Source: Methanobrevibacter sp. (GTDB lineage Archaea; Methanobacteriota; Methanobacteria; Methanobacteriales; Methanobacteriaceae). Taken from it: a DNA stretch of 7,691 nt. The notes under the pieces are model-generated. The model saw only the letters and a program-made list of their open reading frames with translations, was not told where the DNA came from and ran no database searches. Where the stretch lies: NCBI GenBank assembly GCA_031289975.1, contig JAITOM010000222.1:1-7691 (forward strand), in the 5' to 3' direction. Within the stretch, counting starts at the first letter, position 1. Each line of letters begins with the position of its first letter. A program made the position numbers and the translations under genes. Shown one piece after another: positions 1 to 6,828 of the stretch.

Positions 1-190
1 ATAAAATATTTAATTTTATTAATTAATAATTTAATAAAATATTAAAAAGTATTATTGAAAATTAAGAGAATAAAAATAAATGATTAATTACAAACTTTTT
101 TTATTCCACTATAATTTAATAAAAAAATTTATCATCCAAAATTTAAGAACTTTTCCAAAATGACTATATTTAAATATGAGGTAAGTAAAT

Positions 191-198
191 TTTATATA
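191..198 (+). promoter_or_regulatory. Candidate archaeal TATA box for the ilvC operon
   Basis: TTTATATA matches the methanogen box A consensus. Archaeal transcription usually starts about 22-27 nt downstream of the box centre, which would place the start near 220 and give a leader of roughly 85 nt. A second TATA-like stretch at 211-219 would give a shorter leader. In DNA this AT-rich such matches arise by chance, so this is a candidate only. Confidence 0.3.
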
Positions 199-292
199 AT
201 TAAATAAATTAATATATAATGTATAATATATTTATTTGTATTGGTTAAAAATGAGATATAATTTATTTTTATTTATAATTTAAAAATTTTAA

Positions 293-299
293 GAGAGGA
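293..299 (+). promoter_or_regulatory. ilvC ribosome binding site
   Basis: GAGAGGA ends 6 nt before the ATG at 306 and is complementary to the CCUCC end of archaeal 16S rRNA. It is one of few G-rich motifs in the leader and fixes the ilvC start. Confidence 0.75.
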
Positions 300-305
300 A
301 TTTAT

Positions 306-1292
306 ATGAAGATGTATTATGATAAAGATATAGATACAGGAATACTTGCAAATAAAACAATAGCTGTTTTAGGTTATGGTAGTCAAGGAAGAGGTCAATC
401 AAGAAATATGGCTGATAGTGGATTAAATGTTATTCTTGGACTTAGAGAAAGTGGTTCATCATGGCAAAAAGCTATTGATGATGGAATGACTGTTAAAACC
501 ATTGAAAAAGCTGCAAAAGAAGCAGATATTATTCATTTCTTATTGCCTGATGAAATTCAAGGAGATATTCATGAAAAATTTGTTGTTCCTTATCTTGAAG
601 CTGGAAACACGGTTTCTTTCTCCCATGGATACAACATACACTTTGGATATATAAAAGTTCCAAAAGATGTTAATATAACAATGATCGCTCCAAAGGGACC
701 TGGGTCAATGGTAAGAAGAACTTATCTTGAAGGATTTGGAATTCCTGGTCTTGTGGCTGTTGAACAAGATGCAACTGGTGATGCTAAGCAAATTGCTTTA
801 TCTATGGGTAAGGCTTGTGGTTTATCAAGAGCAGGTATACTCGAGACAACTTTTAGAGAAGAAACTGAAACTGATTTGTTTGGAGAACAAGCAGTCTTAT
901 GTGGAGGAATTACCGAGCTAATTAAATCTGGATTTACCACATTGGTAGAAGCAGGATATCAAAAAGAAATAGCTTACTTTGAAACCTGCCATGAAGTAAA
1001 ATTAATCGTTGATTTAATTTATGAAAAGGGCTTCGCTGGAATGTGGAATGATGTAAGTAACACTGCAGAATTTGGTGGTTTAAGTAGAAGAGAAAGGATT
1101 GTTAACCAAAAAGCTAAAAAAGAAATGAAAAAAATTTTAGATGAAATTCAAAAAGGTAAATTCACTAAAGAATGGACTACTGAGAATTTATCTAAACAAC
1201 CAATGCTTAATAGAATGAGAGCTATTGAGAGTGAAGAGGATATTGAAGTCACTGGAGCTAAACTTAGAAAAGCTTGTGGTTTAGAAAAGTAA
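306..1292 (+). CDS. ilvC: Ketol-acid reductoisomerase (NADP+), class I
   Basis: A 328-residue cytosolic enzyme that converts 2-acetolactate to 2,3-dihydroxyisovalerate (and the acetohydroxybutyrate analogue) using NADPH and Mg2+, the second common step of valine, leucine and isoleucine synthesis. The N-terminal Rossmann domain shows GYGSQG at 23-28 and the cofactor-specificity loop GLRESGSSW at 45-53. The catalytic His is H107 in SHGYNIHF and the substrate/metal-site Lys is K130 in APKGPG. The helical C-terminal domain carries the metal ligands D190 and E194 (TETDLFGEQ) and E226 and E230 (YFETCHE), plus the substrate Ser in SNTAE at 251-255. All key residues are present and the length is normal for the short class I form. 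The start is fixed by a strong Shine-Dalgarno. It is the first gene of a probable three-gene operon. Confidence 0.96.
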   Translation: MKMYYDKDIDTGILANKTIAVLGYGSQGRGQSRNMADSGLNVILGLRESGSSWQKAIDDGMTVKTIEKAAKEADIIHFLLPDEIQGDIHEKFVVPYLEAGNTVSFSHGYNIHFGYIKVPKDVNITMIAPKGPGSMVRRTYLEGFGIPGLVAVEQDATGDAKQIALSMGKACGLSRAGILETTFREETETDLFGEQAVLCGGITELIKSGFTTLVEAGYQKEIAYFETCHEVKLIVDLIYEKGFAGMWNDVSNTAEFGGLSRRERIVNQKAKKEMKKILDEIQKGKFTKEWTTENLSKQPMLNRMRAIESEEDIEVTGAKLRKACGLEK

Positions 1293-1322
1293 ATTATTTT
1301 ATTTTTAATGGGTAACACAATT

Positions 1323-2330
1323 ATGACTTTTGTTGGAATGGATCATGGAACAACAGGAATTTCATTTGGAATTATTCCTAATGAAAATATTAAGAATCTT
1401 GAAATATTTAAAATAGATAGAGAAGATACTAAAAAAGGTAAGGTTTCAGCTATTGAAGAACTATCAAAAAGAGTTGATATTGAATCTATAAAGCTATTAG
1501 CAATGACCTATGGAATGGGTGATGGTATAAACTCTATTTTACCTCTAAAAAAAGTTAAAAATAGAGGGATTCGTTCGATTAATGGTGCTGGAAAAATAAC
1601 TGGTGGAGGAACATTGATTTACAGTGAAATTGAAAAATCAAATATTCCAACAATACTTATACCAGGATTACACAAAAACTCACCAAGTCTTGATAAACGA
1701 TTTAATGCTGCTTATTCTCATCAAGCAAGTGCTGAAAAGATTAGCATATCATACAATGCTTACATATCAACAAAATGGGAAAATATGGTCGTTGCAGATA
1801 TAAGTTCCAATAGTGTTAACATCTTAATAGAAGATGGAAAAATAAGGGGCGCTATTGATGCATGTTTAGGGGCTATGGGAATAATTCATGGTCCAATTGA
1901 CCTTGATATGATTAGAAATATTGATGAAGGGAAATCAACTGCAAATGAATCATTTTCACATGCTGGTGCTGTTAAAATAGCTGATGTATATGGCAAAGTT
2001 GCTTTTTTAAAGGATAAGGTTCTTGAAAAATATAAGAATAATGATCCTAAAGGAGTTTTAGCTATTGAGACTTTGGCAATGACTGTAGCCATGGAAATAT
2101 ACTCACTCACAGGAATATCCAATAAAAAAATAGAGGGTATATGTTTAACTGGTTCAATAGGTTCTATGAAAGACCCATTAAACTTTGAAAATTTGATTAA
2201 TAAATTTTTAAAAAATAGATTTAATATAAAAATATTACCAAGTTCATCAGGTGTTCTTGGAAGTGCTCAAATAGCTTTAGATGTTTACAATGGGAAAAGA
2301 GATATTTTGGGAATTGATGTGAAACTTTGA
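1323..2330 (+). CDS. Methanogenesis marker protein 12 (ASKHA-fold, function unknown)
   Basis: About 335 residues, recognised as the methanogenesis marker 12 family, which is known essentially only from methanogens and has no assigned reaction. The sequence shows ASKHA (sugar kinase/actin/Hsp70) fold signatures: an N-terminal phosphate-1 loop GMDHGTTG (5-12), a second phosphate-type strand-turn VVADISSNSVN (156-166) and an adenosine-type motif GICLTGSIGS (272-281). A nucleotide-dependent kinase or ATPase role is therefore plausible but inferred. An in-frame ATG at 1308 would add five residues (MGNTI), but it has no Shine-Dalgarno. The ATG at 1323 has a weak GGGTAA 7 nt upstream and gives the family-like N-terminus MTFVGMDHG, so I prefer it. 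The gene starts 30 nt after ilvC and its stop overlaps the queC start, indicating cotranscription. Confidence 0.85.
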   Translation: MTFVGMDHGTTGISFGIIPNENIKNLEIFKIDREDTKKGKVSAIEELSKRVDIESIKLLAMTYGMGDGINSILPLKKVKNRGIRSINGAGKITGGGTLIYSEIEKSNIPTILIPGLHKNSPSLDKRFNAAYSHQASAEKISISYNAYISTKWENMVVADISSNSVNILIEDGKIRGAIDACLGAMGIIHGPIDLDMIRNIDEGKSTANESFSHAGAVKIADVYGKVAFLKDKVLEKYKNNDPKGVLAIETLAMTVAMEIYSLTGISNKKIEGICLTGSIGSMKDPLNFENLINKFLKNRFNIKILPSSSGVLGSAQIALDVYNGKRDILGIDVKL

Positions 2331-3016
2331 GGATTAATAAAAAAAAAGCAATAAGTGTTTTATCTGGGGGATTGGATTCAACAGTAGCTACATCAATCTA
2401 TAAAGACAGCCATGATATTCATGGAATAACCTTCAATTATGGTCAAAAAAGTTTAAAACAAGAAATAAATTCATCTGAAAAAATTTGTGAAAAATTAGGA
2501 GTTAAACATGAGATAATTGATCTGCCGTGGTTATCTAAGTTAGGCTCATCTGCATTAACAACAGATGATGAACTTCCTAAAATCTCAATTAAAGACCTTA
2601 ACAATCAGGAAATATGTGAAGATTCTGCAGATAAAGTTTGGGTTCCAGGACGGAATCTTGTTTTTACTGCAATAGCTCTTTCATATGCAGAAGCAATAAA
2701 TACAGAGATAATAATTGTTGGTTGGGATAAAGAAGAAGCAAATACTTTTCCTGATAATTCAAAAGAATTTTTAGAAAGTTTTAATAAAACAATAGCTATT
2801 GGTTCTAAAAAATCTGTAGAAATAAAAGCACCCCTCATTGACTTAAATAAAGAAGAAATAGTTAAATTAGGAAATAAGATAAATGCTCCTCTTGAGCTTA
2901 GCTATTCATGTTATAATGATAAAGAAAAACATTGTGGAATTTGTGAATCTTGCCTTAGAAGAAAGTTAGCTTTTATAAAAAGTGGTATTAAAGATCCAAG
3001 CAAATATTTGGAATGA
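2327..3016 (+). CDS. queC: 7-cyano-7-deazaguanine (preQ0) synthase
   Basis: A 229-residue enzyme that converts 7-carboxy-7-deazaguanine plus ammonia and ATP to preQ0, the precursor that archaea insert into tRNA position 15 and turn into archaeosine. It shows the N-type ATP-pyrophosphatase PP-loop SGGLDS (13-18), the family motif VPGRN (106-110), the archaeal-subtype segment GWDKEEANTFPDNSKEF (132-148) and a C-terminal zinc site C195, C203, C206, C209 (C-x7-C-x2-C-x2-C). The start is TTG: the frame is closed upstream by a TGA at 2315-2317 and has no ATG or GTG before the conserved core. TTG overlaps the TGA of the preceding gene (TTGA, 4 nt), suggesting translational coupling. GTGA at 2319-2322 may act as a weak ribosome binding site. 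Length is normal. Confidence 0.93.
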   Translation: MRINKKKAISVLSGGLDSTVATSIYKDSHDIHGITFNYGQKSLKQEINSSEKICEKLGVKHEIIDLPWLSKLGSSALTTDDELPKISIKDLNNQEICEDSADKVWVPGRNLVFTAIALSYAEAINTEIIIVGWDKEEANTFPDNSKEFLESFNKTIAIGSKKSVEIKAPLIDLNKEEIVKLGNKINAPLELSYSCYNDKEKHCGICESCLRRKLAFIKSGIKDPSKYLE

Positions 3017-3039
3017 AATCTTTTTTAAAGATTTTTTTT
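3016..3039 (+). terminator. Hairpin plus T-tract terminator after queC
   Basis: An 8-bp perfect stem AAATCTTT / AAAGATTT (3016-3023 and 3027-3034) with a TTT loop is followed by Ts up to 3039 (T8 at 3032-3039). A T-rich tract is the main archaeal termination signal. It starts in the queC stop codon and runs into the 3' end of the convergent transporter gene. In the minus direction no T-tract follows the stem, so it probably serves only the ilvC-marker 12-queC transcript. Confidence 0.7.
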
Positions 3040-4416
3040 AATAGCTATTAATTGCTCTGATCTATTTTTTAATTTACTTGTGAAATAAAATGTAAACAAA
3101 GCTATAATTCCAACAATAAGAAAACTTATATGATAACCAATTATCCTACCCCCAAAAGAAGCTATTAAAGCACCAATTAAAGCACCACCAACAAGTTGAC
3201 CAGTTGTGGATAAAATGTTAACAATAGCTTGACCTGCACCTCTTGTTCCTGGAGGAGTTTCAGAAAGAATTATATATCTGAGAGGAGATCCTACAATTGT
3301 TAGAAGTCCAAAACTCATTACAATTTCAGATAGGATGAAAAGATATAAATTACTTGAAAAAAATATCATTGAAAATAAAGCAATTGCTAAACTTAAAGAA
3401 CCTACATTCATAATAATCTTAGAACCTGCTTTATCCAATAATTTCCCAATGATTGGAGCAGAAATAGCAGTGATGATGGCGAATGGAATCATGATAAGAC
3501 TTGCTTTTTGGATGGTTAAAAACAAAGAAACAATAGCTAAACTTGGAATAAAAATAACAACTGTTTGAATAAGACCATAACTAAGTGAAATAGAAGTGGC
3601 TAATCTCATCTCTTTATTTTTAAGTAATTCAATAGGTAACAATGGTTCATCAACCTTTTTTTCAAACTTTAGAAGTATTGAAAATAAGATAATGGATATT
3701 AATAGGTAAGGCAAAACATCAAATGAAAAGAAACTTTCTATAAATTTGGATGAATCAATTTGATTTATTCCATAAGCTAAATTTGATGATGTTAAAGCAA
3801 AAAGAATTATTCCAATATAATCTATTTTAAAGCTACTTTTAACAGTAGTCTTTGGAAGTAAAATAAGGGATGCGATAATAATAGCTATTACAACAGGTAT
3901 ATTAATTAAAAACAACCAATGCCATCCGAATCCTAATAATAATGCTCCAAGAAGAGGGGAACAGATACTTGATATTCCAAAAACAGAACCAATGATCCCT
4001 AAAGCAGATCCTCTTGTTTGGAAAGGAAAATAATCCCCAATAAATGCTGATGCCACAGGAAATATTCCTCCTGCTCCAAAACCTTGTAAAGCTCTTCCTA
4101 TTAAAACAAAATCAAAGGTAGGAGAGATTGCTATTAACAGTGAACCAATACCAAATAATACAATATCAATGATGTAAATTTTTCGTCTTCCATAAAAATC
4201 TGATAGTTTAGCCATTATTGGAAGACCGATCATGAAAAAAAGTGCAAATGTTGTAAACATCCATGAAGATAATCTTGCAGTTAAATGGAAACTATCTTCA
4301 ACAGCTGGGAGAGCAGGACCTATAATTCCTCCATCTAAAGAACCCATGAAAATTCCTACTACAAAAAGAGCTAAAATCAGATTTCGATCTCTTTGACTAA
4401 GATTTTTAGTTACCAT
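3025..4416 (-). CDS. MFS transporter, 14-TM DHA2 (EmrB/QacA-type) drug/H+ antiporter family
   Basis: A 463-residue polytopic membrane protein, probably a proton-driven exporter; the substrate cannot be read from sequence. About 14 hydrophobic segments are visible (roughly 12-37, 50-70, 80-98, 102-126, 138-160, 166-187, 199-216, 234-250, 276-300, 305-325, 335-353, 357-378, 395-420, 428-446). DHA2 marks are the TM1 signature SLDGGIIGPALPAV (26-39), motif A around KLSDFYGRRK (70-79) in the TM2-TM3 loop, motif B RALQGFGAGG (108-117) in TM4, and an antiporter motif C-like GISSICSPLLGALL (147-160) in TM5. The usual GP of motif C is altered to SP. No clear Shine-Dalgarno precedes ATG 4416, and the next Met (residue 24) lies inside TM1, so 4416 is kept. 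It appears monocistronic and converges on queC with 8 nt between stops. No regulator gene is adjacent. Confidence 0.88.
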   Translation of the reverse strand: MVTKNLSQRDRNLILALFVVGIFMGSLDGGIIGPALPAVEDSFHLTARLSSWMFTTFALFFMIGLPIMAKLSDFYGRRKIYIIDIVLFGIGSLLIAISPTFDFVLIGRALQGFGAGGIFPVASAFIGDYFPFQTRGSALGIIGSVFGISSICSPLLGALLLGFGWHWLFLINIPVVIAIIIASLILLPKTTVKSSFKIDYIGIILFALTSSNLAYGINQIDSSKFIESFFSFDVLPYLLISIILFSILLKFEKKVDEPLLPIELLKNKEMRLATSISLSYGLIQTVVIFIPSLAIVSLFLTIQKASLIMIPFAIITAISAPIIGKLLDKAGSKIIMNVGSLSLAIALFSMIFFSSNLYLFILSEIVMSFGLLTIVGSPLRYIILSETPPGTRGAGQAIVNILSTTGQLVGGALIGALIASFGGRIIGYHISFLIVGIIALFTFYFTSKLKNRSEQLIAIKKNL

Positions 4417-4474
4417 ATGAATACATTTTAAATATACTAAACGGATTTTAGAATTAGAAAGCTTTAAAAGGTGA

Positions 4475-4485
4475 ATTTTAAATAT
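4475..4485 (-). promoter_or_regulatory. Candidate TATA box for the MFS gene
   Basis: On the minus strand this reads ATATTTAAAAT, about 60 nt before the ATG at 4416. A start site about 25 nt downstream would fall near 4455. Chance occurrence is likely at this base composition. Confidence 0.25.
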
Positions 4486-4510
4486 TACTTCATGAAAATC
4501 TATAATTTTA

Positions 4511-4546
4511 AATTTTAAATTAATATAAATAATTTTAAATTAATAT
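4511..4546. repeat. Two-copy direct repeat, 16 bp at a 20-bp period
   Basis: AATTTTAAATTAATAT occurs at 4511-4526 and again at 4531-4546, a spacing of almost exactly two helical turns, about 95-130 nt upstream of the MFS start. It could be a paired regulator site for the transporter or simple AT-rich slippage; the sequence alone does not decide. Confidence 0.6.
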
Positions 4547-4747
4547 CTTTTAATAATATTTATTTTTAAAAAAGTTATTTATTAAGAACTTTATCAAAAC
4601 CAATATAATTATTAAATTTTTAAATTTAAATTATTTTAAATCAATTAATATTATAATAACTTGTAGTTAAATAATATTTTTAAAAATAAATAATTTTATA
4701 CAAAAGCATTAATGTTTTAGACTATATTACATCTATATAAATCAAAT

Positions 4748-6460
4748 CTATTTAATAACCAGTATAATATCACCAGCATTGATAGAATCACCTTCATTTA
4801 CAAAAATATTTTCTATAATTCCATTAAATTCTGATTCAATATCATTTTCCATTTTCATTGCTTCGATAACAGCCAAAATATCTCCTTTTTCAACTTTATC
4901 TCCAATAGCTACCTTAAGTTTTAAAAGCATACCCTGCATAGTTGAAGAAACTCCACCTTCAACATCACCTTTAGGAGACCTTTGACTTTCTTCTATATTT
5001 AAATAACCTGTGGGCATAATTTTTACATCAAAAACATCCCCATCAACTTCAACACTGTACTCAGTTGGAATTTCAAATTGATTATCATTACTAACAATTT
5101 GCTTGGAGGATAATTCTTCTTCTTCCATTTCTCCACTTAAAAACTTAGTAGCAATTGCTGGATAAATAGCTAAGGTTAAAATATCTTCATCTTTTTTAAT
5201 AATGCCTTTTTTCTCTCCTTCAATTTTGTAATAATCATACTGTGGTTTTAATAAATCAGCTGGTCTTGATTTAATAGGTTTTTCATTACCAATAATCATT
5301 TTAGCTATTTTTGGATTTATTTTACCTGGAGGTCTTCCATAAAGTCCTTTAATATAATCTTTAACCTCATTAGAAACTATTTTATATCTTTCACCATTTA
5401 AAACATTCATAACTGCTTGTATACCAACAATTTGGCTTGTTGGAGTAACAAGTGGAGGATAACCTAAGTCTTTTCTAACTCTTGGCATTTCTTCTAAAAC
5501 ATCATGATATCTATCCAATGCATTTTGTTCCTTTAATTGTGAAACTAAATTTGAAAGCATACCTCCAGGAAGTTGATAGATTAAAACATCAGTATCAATA
5601 TTTTCAGCAATTGGATCTATTAAACCAAGATACTTTTCCTTAATATCTCCAAAATATTTTTTAATGTTGTTAAGAAGTTTTAAATCTAATTTAGTATCAT
5701 AAGGTGTTCCTTTAAGTGCAGCCACAATACTTTCAGTAGGTGGCTGAGATGCACCCCAGGATAATGGCGAAATAGCTGTATCCAATATATCAACACCAGC
5801 TTCACAAGCAGTATAATAGCTAATAGGTGTCATTCCACTCGTTGAATGCGAATGTAAACTTATTAAAAGATCAGTTTCTTCCTTTAACATTTTAACCAAT
5901 TTATAAATGTCTGCAGGATAAATTAATCCAGCCATATCCTTAATAGTCACTGAATCACATTCTAAATCCTCCAAATCCTTAGCTATTTTAACAAAACCTT
6001 CTAAAGTATGTACAGGACTAACAGTATAACTTATTGTTCCTTGAACATGAGCCCCCTGTGATTTAGCTGTTTCAATCACTTTCTTCATGTTTCTAACATC
6101 ATTTAAAGCATCAAAAACCCTAAATATATCAACACCATTTTCGTATGACTTCTCTACAAATTTTTCTACAATATCATCAGGATAATGCTTGTATCCAACT
6201 AAATTCTGACCGCGAATAAGCATCTGAAGAGGAGTATGAATTAAATGTTCTTTAATAGACCTTAAACGCTCCCAAGGATCTTCATTAAGATAACGAATGG
6301 ACACATCAAAGGTTGCTCCTCCCCATGCTTCTAAAGAAAAAAAACCAATTTTATCAAGCTCTTCAACAATTGGCAACATATCTCTTGTCCTCATTCTTGT
6401 AGCCATAAGAGATTGATGAGCATCCCTAAGTGCTGTTTCAGTAATTTTAGTAACTTTCAT
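4748..6460 (-). CDS. pycB: Pyruvate carboxylase subunit B (carboxyltransferase plus biotin carrier)
   Basis: A 570-residue cytosolic subunit that transfers CO2 from carboxybiotin to pyruvate, giving oxaloacetate for the partial TCA branch and aspartate-family synthesis. The N-terminal carboxyltransferase TIM barrel (about 1-262) opens with ETALRDAHQSLMATRMRT. Metal-site residues are D13, H203 and H205 (HSH), with the carbamylated Lys K174 in IKDMAGL. A conserved carboxylase domain follows (about 285-480), then a linker and a C-terminal biotinyl domain (about 500-570) with biotin-Lys K536 in EAMKM. An in-frame ATG at 6469 would add MVF, but GGATGGT lies just before ATG 6460, and MKVTKITET matches family N-termini. 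The biotin carboxylase subunit gene pycA is absent here; in Methanobacteriales it is typically unlinked. The oxaloacetate decarboxylase alpha subunit is homologous, but no membrane-subunit genes adjoin it. Confidence 0.93.
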   Translation of the reverse strand: MKVTKITETALRDAHQSLMATRMRTRDMLPIVEELDKIGFFSLEAWGGATFDVSIRYLNEDPWERLRSIKEHLIHTPLQMLIRGQNLVGYKHYPDDIVEKFVEKSYENGVDIFRVFDALNDVRNMKKVIETAKSQGAHVQGTISYTVSPVHTLEGFVKIAKDLEDLECDSVTIKDMAGLIYPADIYKLVKMLKEETDLLISLHSHSTSGMTPISYYTACEAGVDILDTAISPLSWGASQPPTESIVAALKGTPYDTKLDLKLLNNIKKYFGDIKEKYLGLIDPIAENIDTDVLIYQLPGGMLSNLVSQLKEQNALDRYHDVLEEMPRVRKDLGYPPLVTPTSQIVGIQAVMNVLNGERYKIVSNEVKDYIKGLYGRPPGKINPKIAKMIIGNEKPIKSRPADLLKPQYDYYKIEGEKKGIIKKDEDILTLAIYPAIATKFLSGEMEEEELSSKQIVSNDNQFEIPTEYSVEVDGDVFDVKIMPTGYLNIEESQRSPKGDVEGGVSSTMQGMLLKLKVAIGDKVEKGDILAVIEAMKMENDIESEFNGIIENIFVNEGDSINAGDIILVIK

Positions 6461-6462
6461 AA

Positions 6463-6471
6463 AAACCATCC
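6463..6471 (-). promoter_or_regulatory. pycB ribosome binding site
   Basis: Minus-strand GGATGGT, about 5 nt before the ATG at 6460, can pair with the CCUCCA end of 16S rRNA if one U is bulged. It overlaps the alternative ATG at 6467-6469, which itself has no Shine-Dalgarno. This supports the shorter start. Confidence 0.45.
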
Positions 6472-6496
6472 ATTTATTAATTAGCTTACATTAAAC

Positions 6497-6506
6497 AATC
6501 ATGATT
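6497..6506. promoter_or_regulatory. 10-bp palindrome upstream of pycB
   Basis: AATCATGATT is perfectly self-complementary and lies 37 nt before the preferred pycB start, next to two direct copies of ACTTGTTT spaced 17 nt apart (6517, 6534). This arrangement could be an operator or leader element. No known regulator can be assigned. Confidence 0.25.
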
Positions 6507-6677
6507 CATCTTTTTAACTTGTTTTAATTATTCACTTGTTTCTTTTAAAAAAGAGAAATTATTAACTGTAGTATATTAATTAATTTATTATATTCCATTT
6601 AGATTATCAAATATTCTTTAATATTAAATATTCTTTTAGAGGTTGTCTGAGAATTATTTTTATTAAAATGTTTAAAT

Positions 6678-6709
6678 CTTTTGTTTCATTAACCTTTTGT
6701 TTCATTAAC
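6678..6709. repeat. Perfect 16-bp tandem duplication
   Basis: CTTTTGTTTCATTAAC occurs at 6678-6693 and immediately again at 6694-6709 with no mismatch. Its mixed composition makes slippage in a homopolymer an unlikely cause. It is non-coding and lies about 220 nt upstream of pycB. Confidence 0.85.
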
Positions 6710-6736
6710 TAAATAATCTAATTAATTTTAAATATA

Positions 6737-6764
6737 AATTAACATATATAAATTTTATTTATAT
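6737..6764. repeat. Left copy of an AT-rich direct repeat flanking the palindrome array
   Basis: It begins AATTAACATATA and continues to ATTTATA. The right copy at 7426-7451 is the same apart from loss of one TA and gain of one T. It ends about 65 bp before the first palindrome. Confidence 0.5.
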
Positions 6765-6828
6765 TAAAATTAATATTGGATTATAATTTTTAATTGATTT
6801 TAAAGAGTATTATTAAAATTAGAAACTG

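Larger units (their letters stand above)
1..305. other. Non-coding leader/promoter region upstream of ilvC
   Basis: No reading frame survives here: all six frames are broken by frequent stops, and the base composition is almost pure A/T. It probably contains the 3' flank of whatever lies to the left and the promoter and leader of ilvC. A 12-bp palindrome ATATTTAAATAT lies at 166-177, and TATA-like stretches occur at 191-198 and 211-219. Two very short ATG-initiated frames lie at 219-248 (9 codons) and 251-283 (10 codons), just before the ilvC ribosome binding site. They are rich in Ile and Leu codons, but AT-rich random DNA would be as well. The acetolactate synthase genes (ilvB/ilvN), often close to ilvC in methanogens, are not seen on this side. 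Confidence 0.6.
4417..4747. other. Gene-free gap between pycB and the MFS gene
   Basis: 331 nt of nearly pure A/T with no open frame. It should contain the 3' end of the pycB transcript and the promoter of the transporter, both read on the minus strand. For the transporter the best TATA-like box is the minus-strand ATATTTAAAAT at 4475-4485, which would give a leader of roughly 40 nt. A copy of the same 11-mer at 4425-4435 is too close to the ATG. For pycB, short minus-strand T runs between about 4675 and 4710 could end transcription, but no convincing hairpin is present. A two-copy direct repeat lies at 4511-4546. Confidence 0.55.

Noticed and set aside
722..940. Open frames on both strands inside ilvC (minus 722-940, plus 727-921)
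   Set aside because: Both are shadows within a gene with complete catalytic motifs and have no ribosome binding site or recognisable protein.
1886..2122. Minus-strand open frame inside the marker 12 gene
   Set aside because: It is antisense to a well-supported gene; its composition reflects the opposite strand and it shows no domain.
2605..2838. Minus-strand open frame inside queC
   Set aside because: It is antisense to the conserved VPGRN-to-zinc-site region of QueC and has no independent support.
3335..3568. Plus-strand open frame inside the MFS gene
   Set aside because: It is hydrophobic only because it lies opposite transmembrane codons; no ribosome binding site.
4779..4985. Plus-strand open frame inside the biotinyl domain of pycB
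   Set aside because: It is antisense to the conserved biotin-attachment region, a clear shadow.
4748..6460. Missing biotin carboxylase subunit as a sign of a broken operon
   Set aside because: In Methanobacteriales pycA and pycB are typically unlinked, so absence of pycA here is expected.
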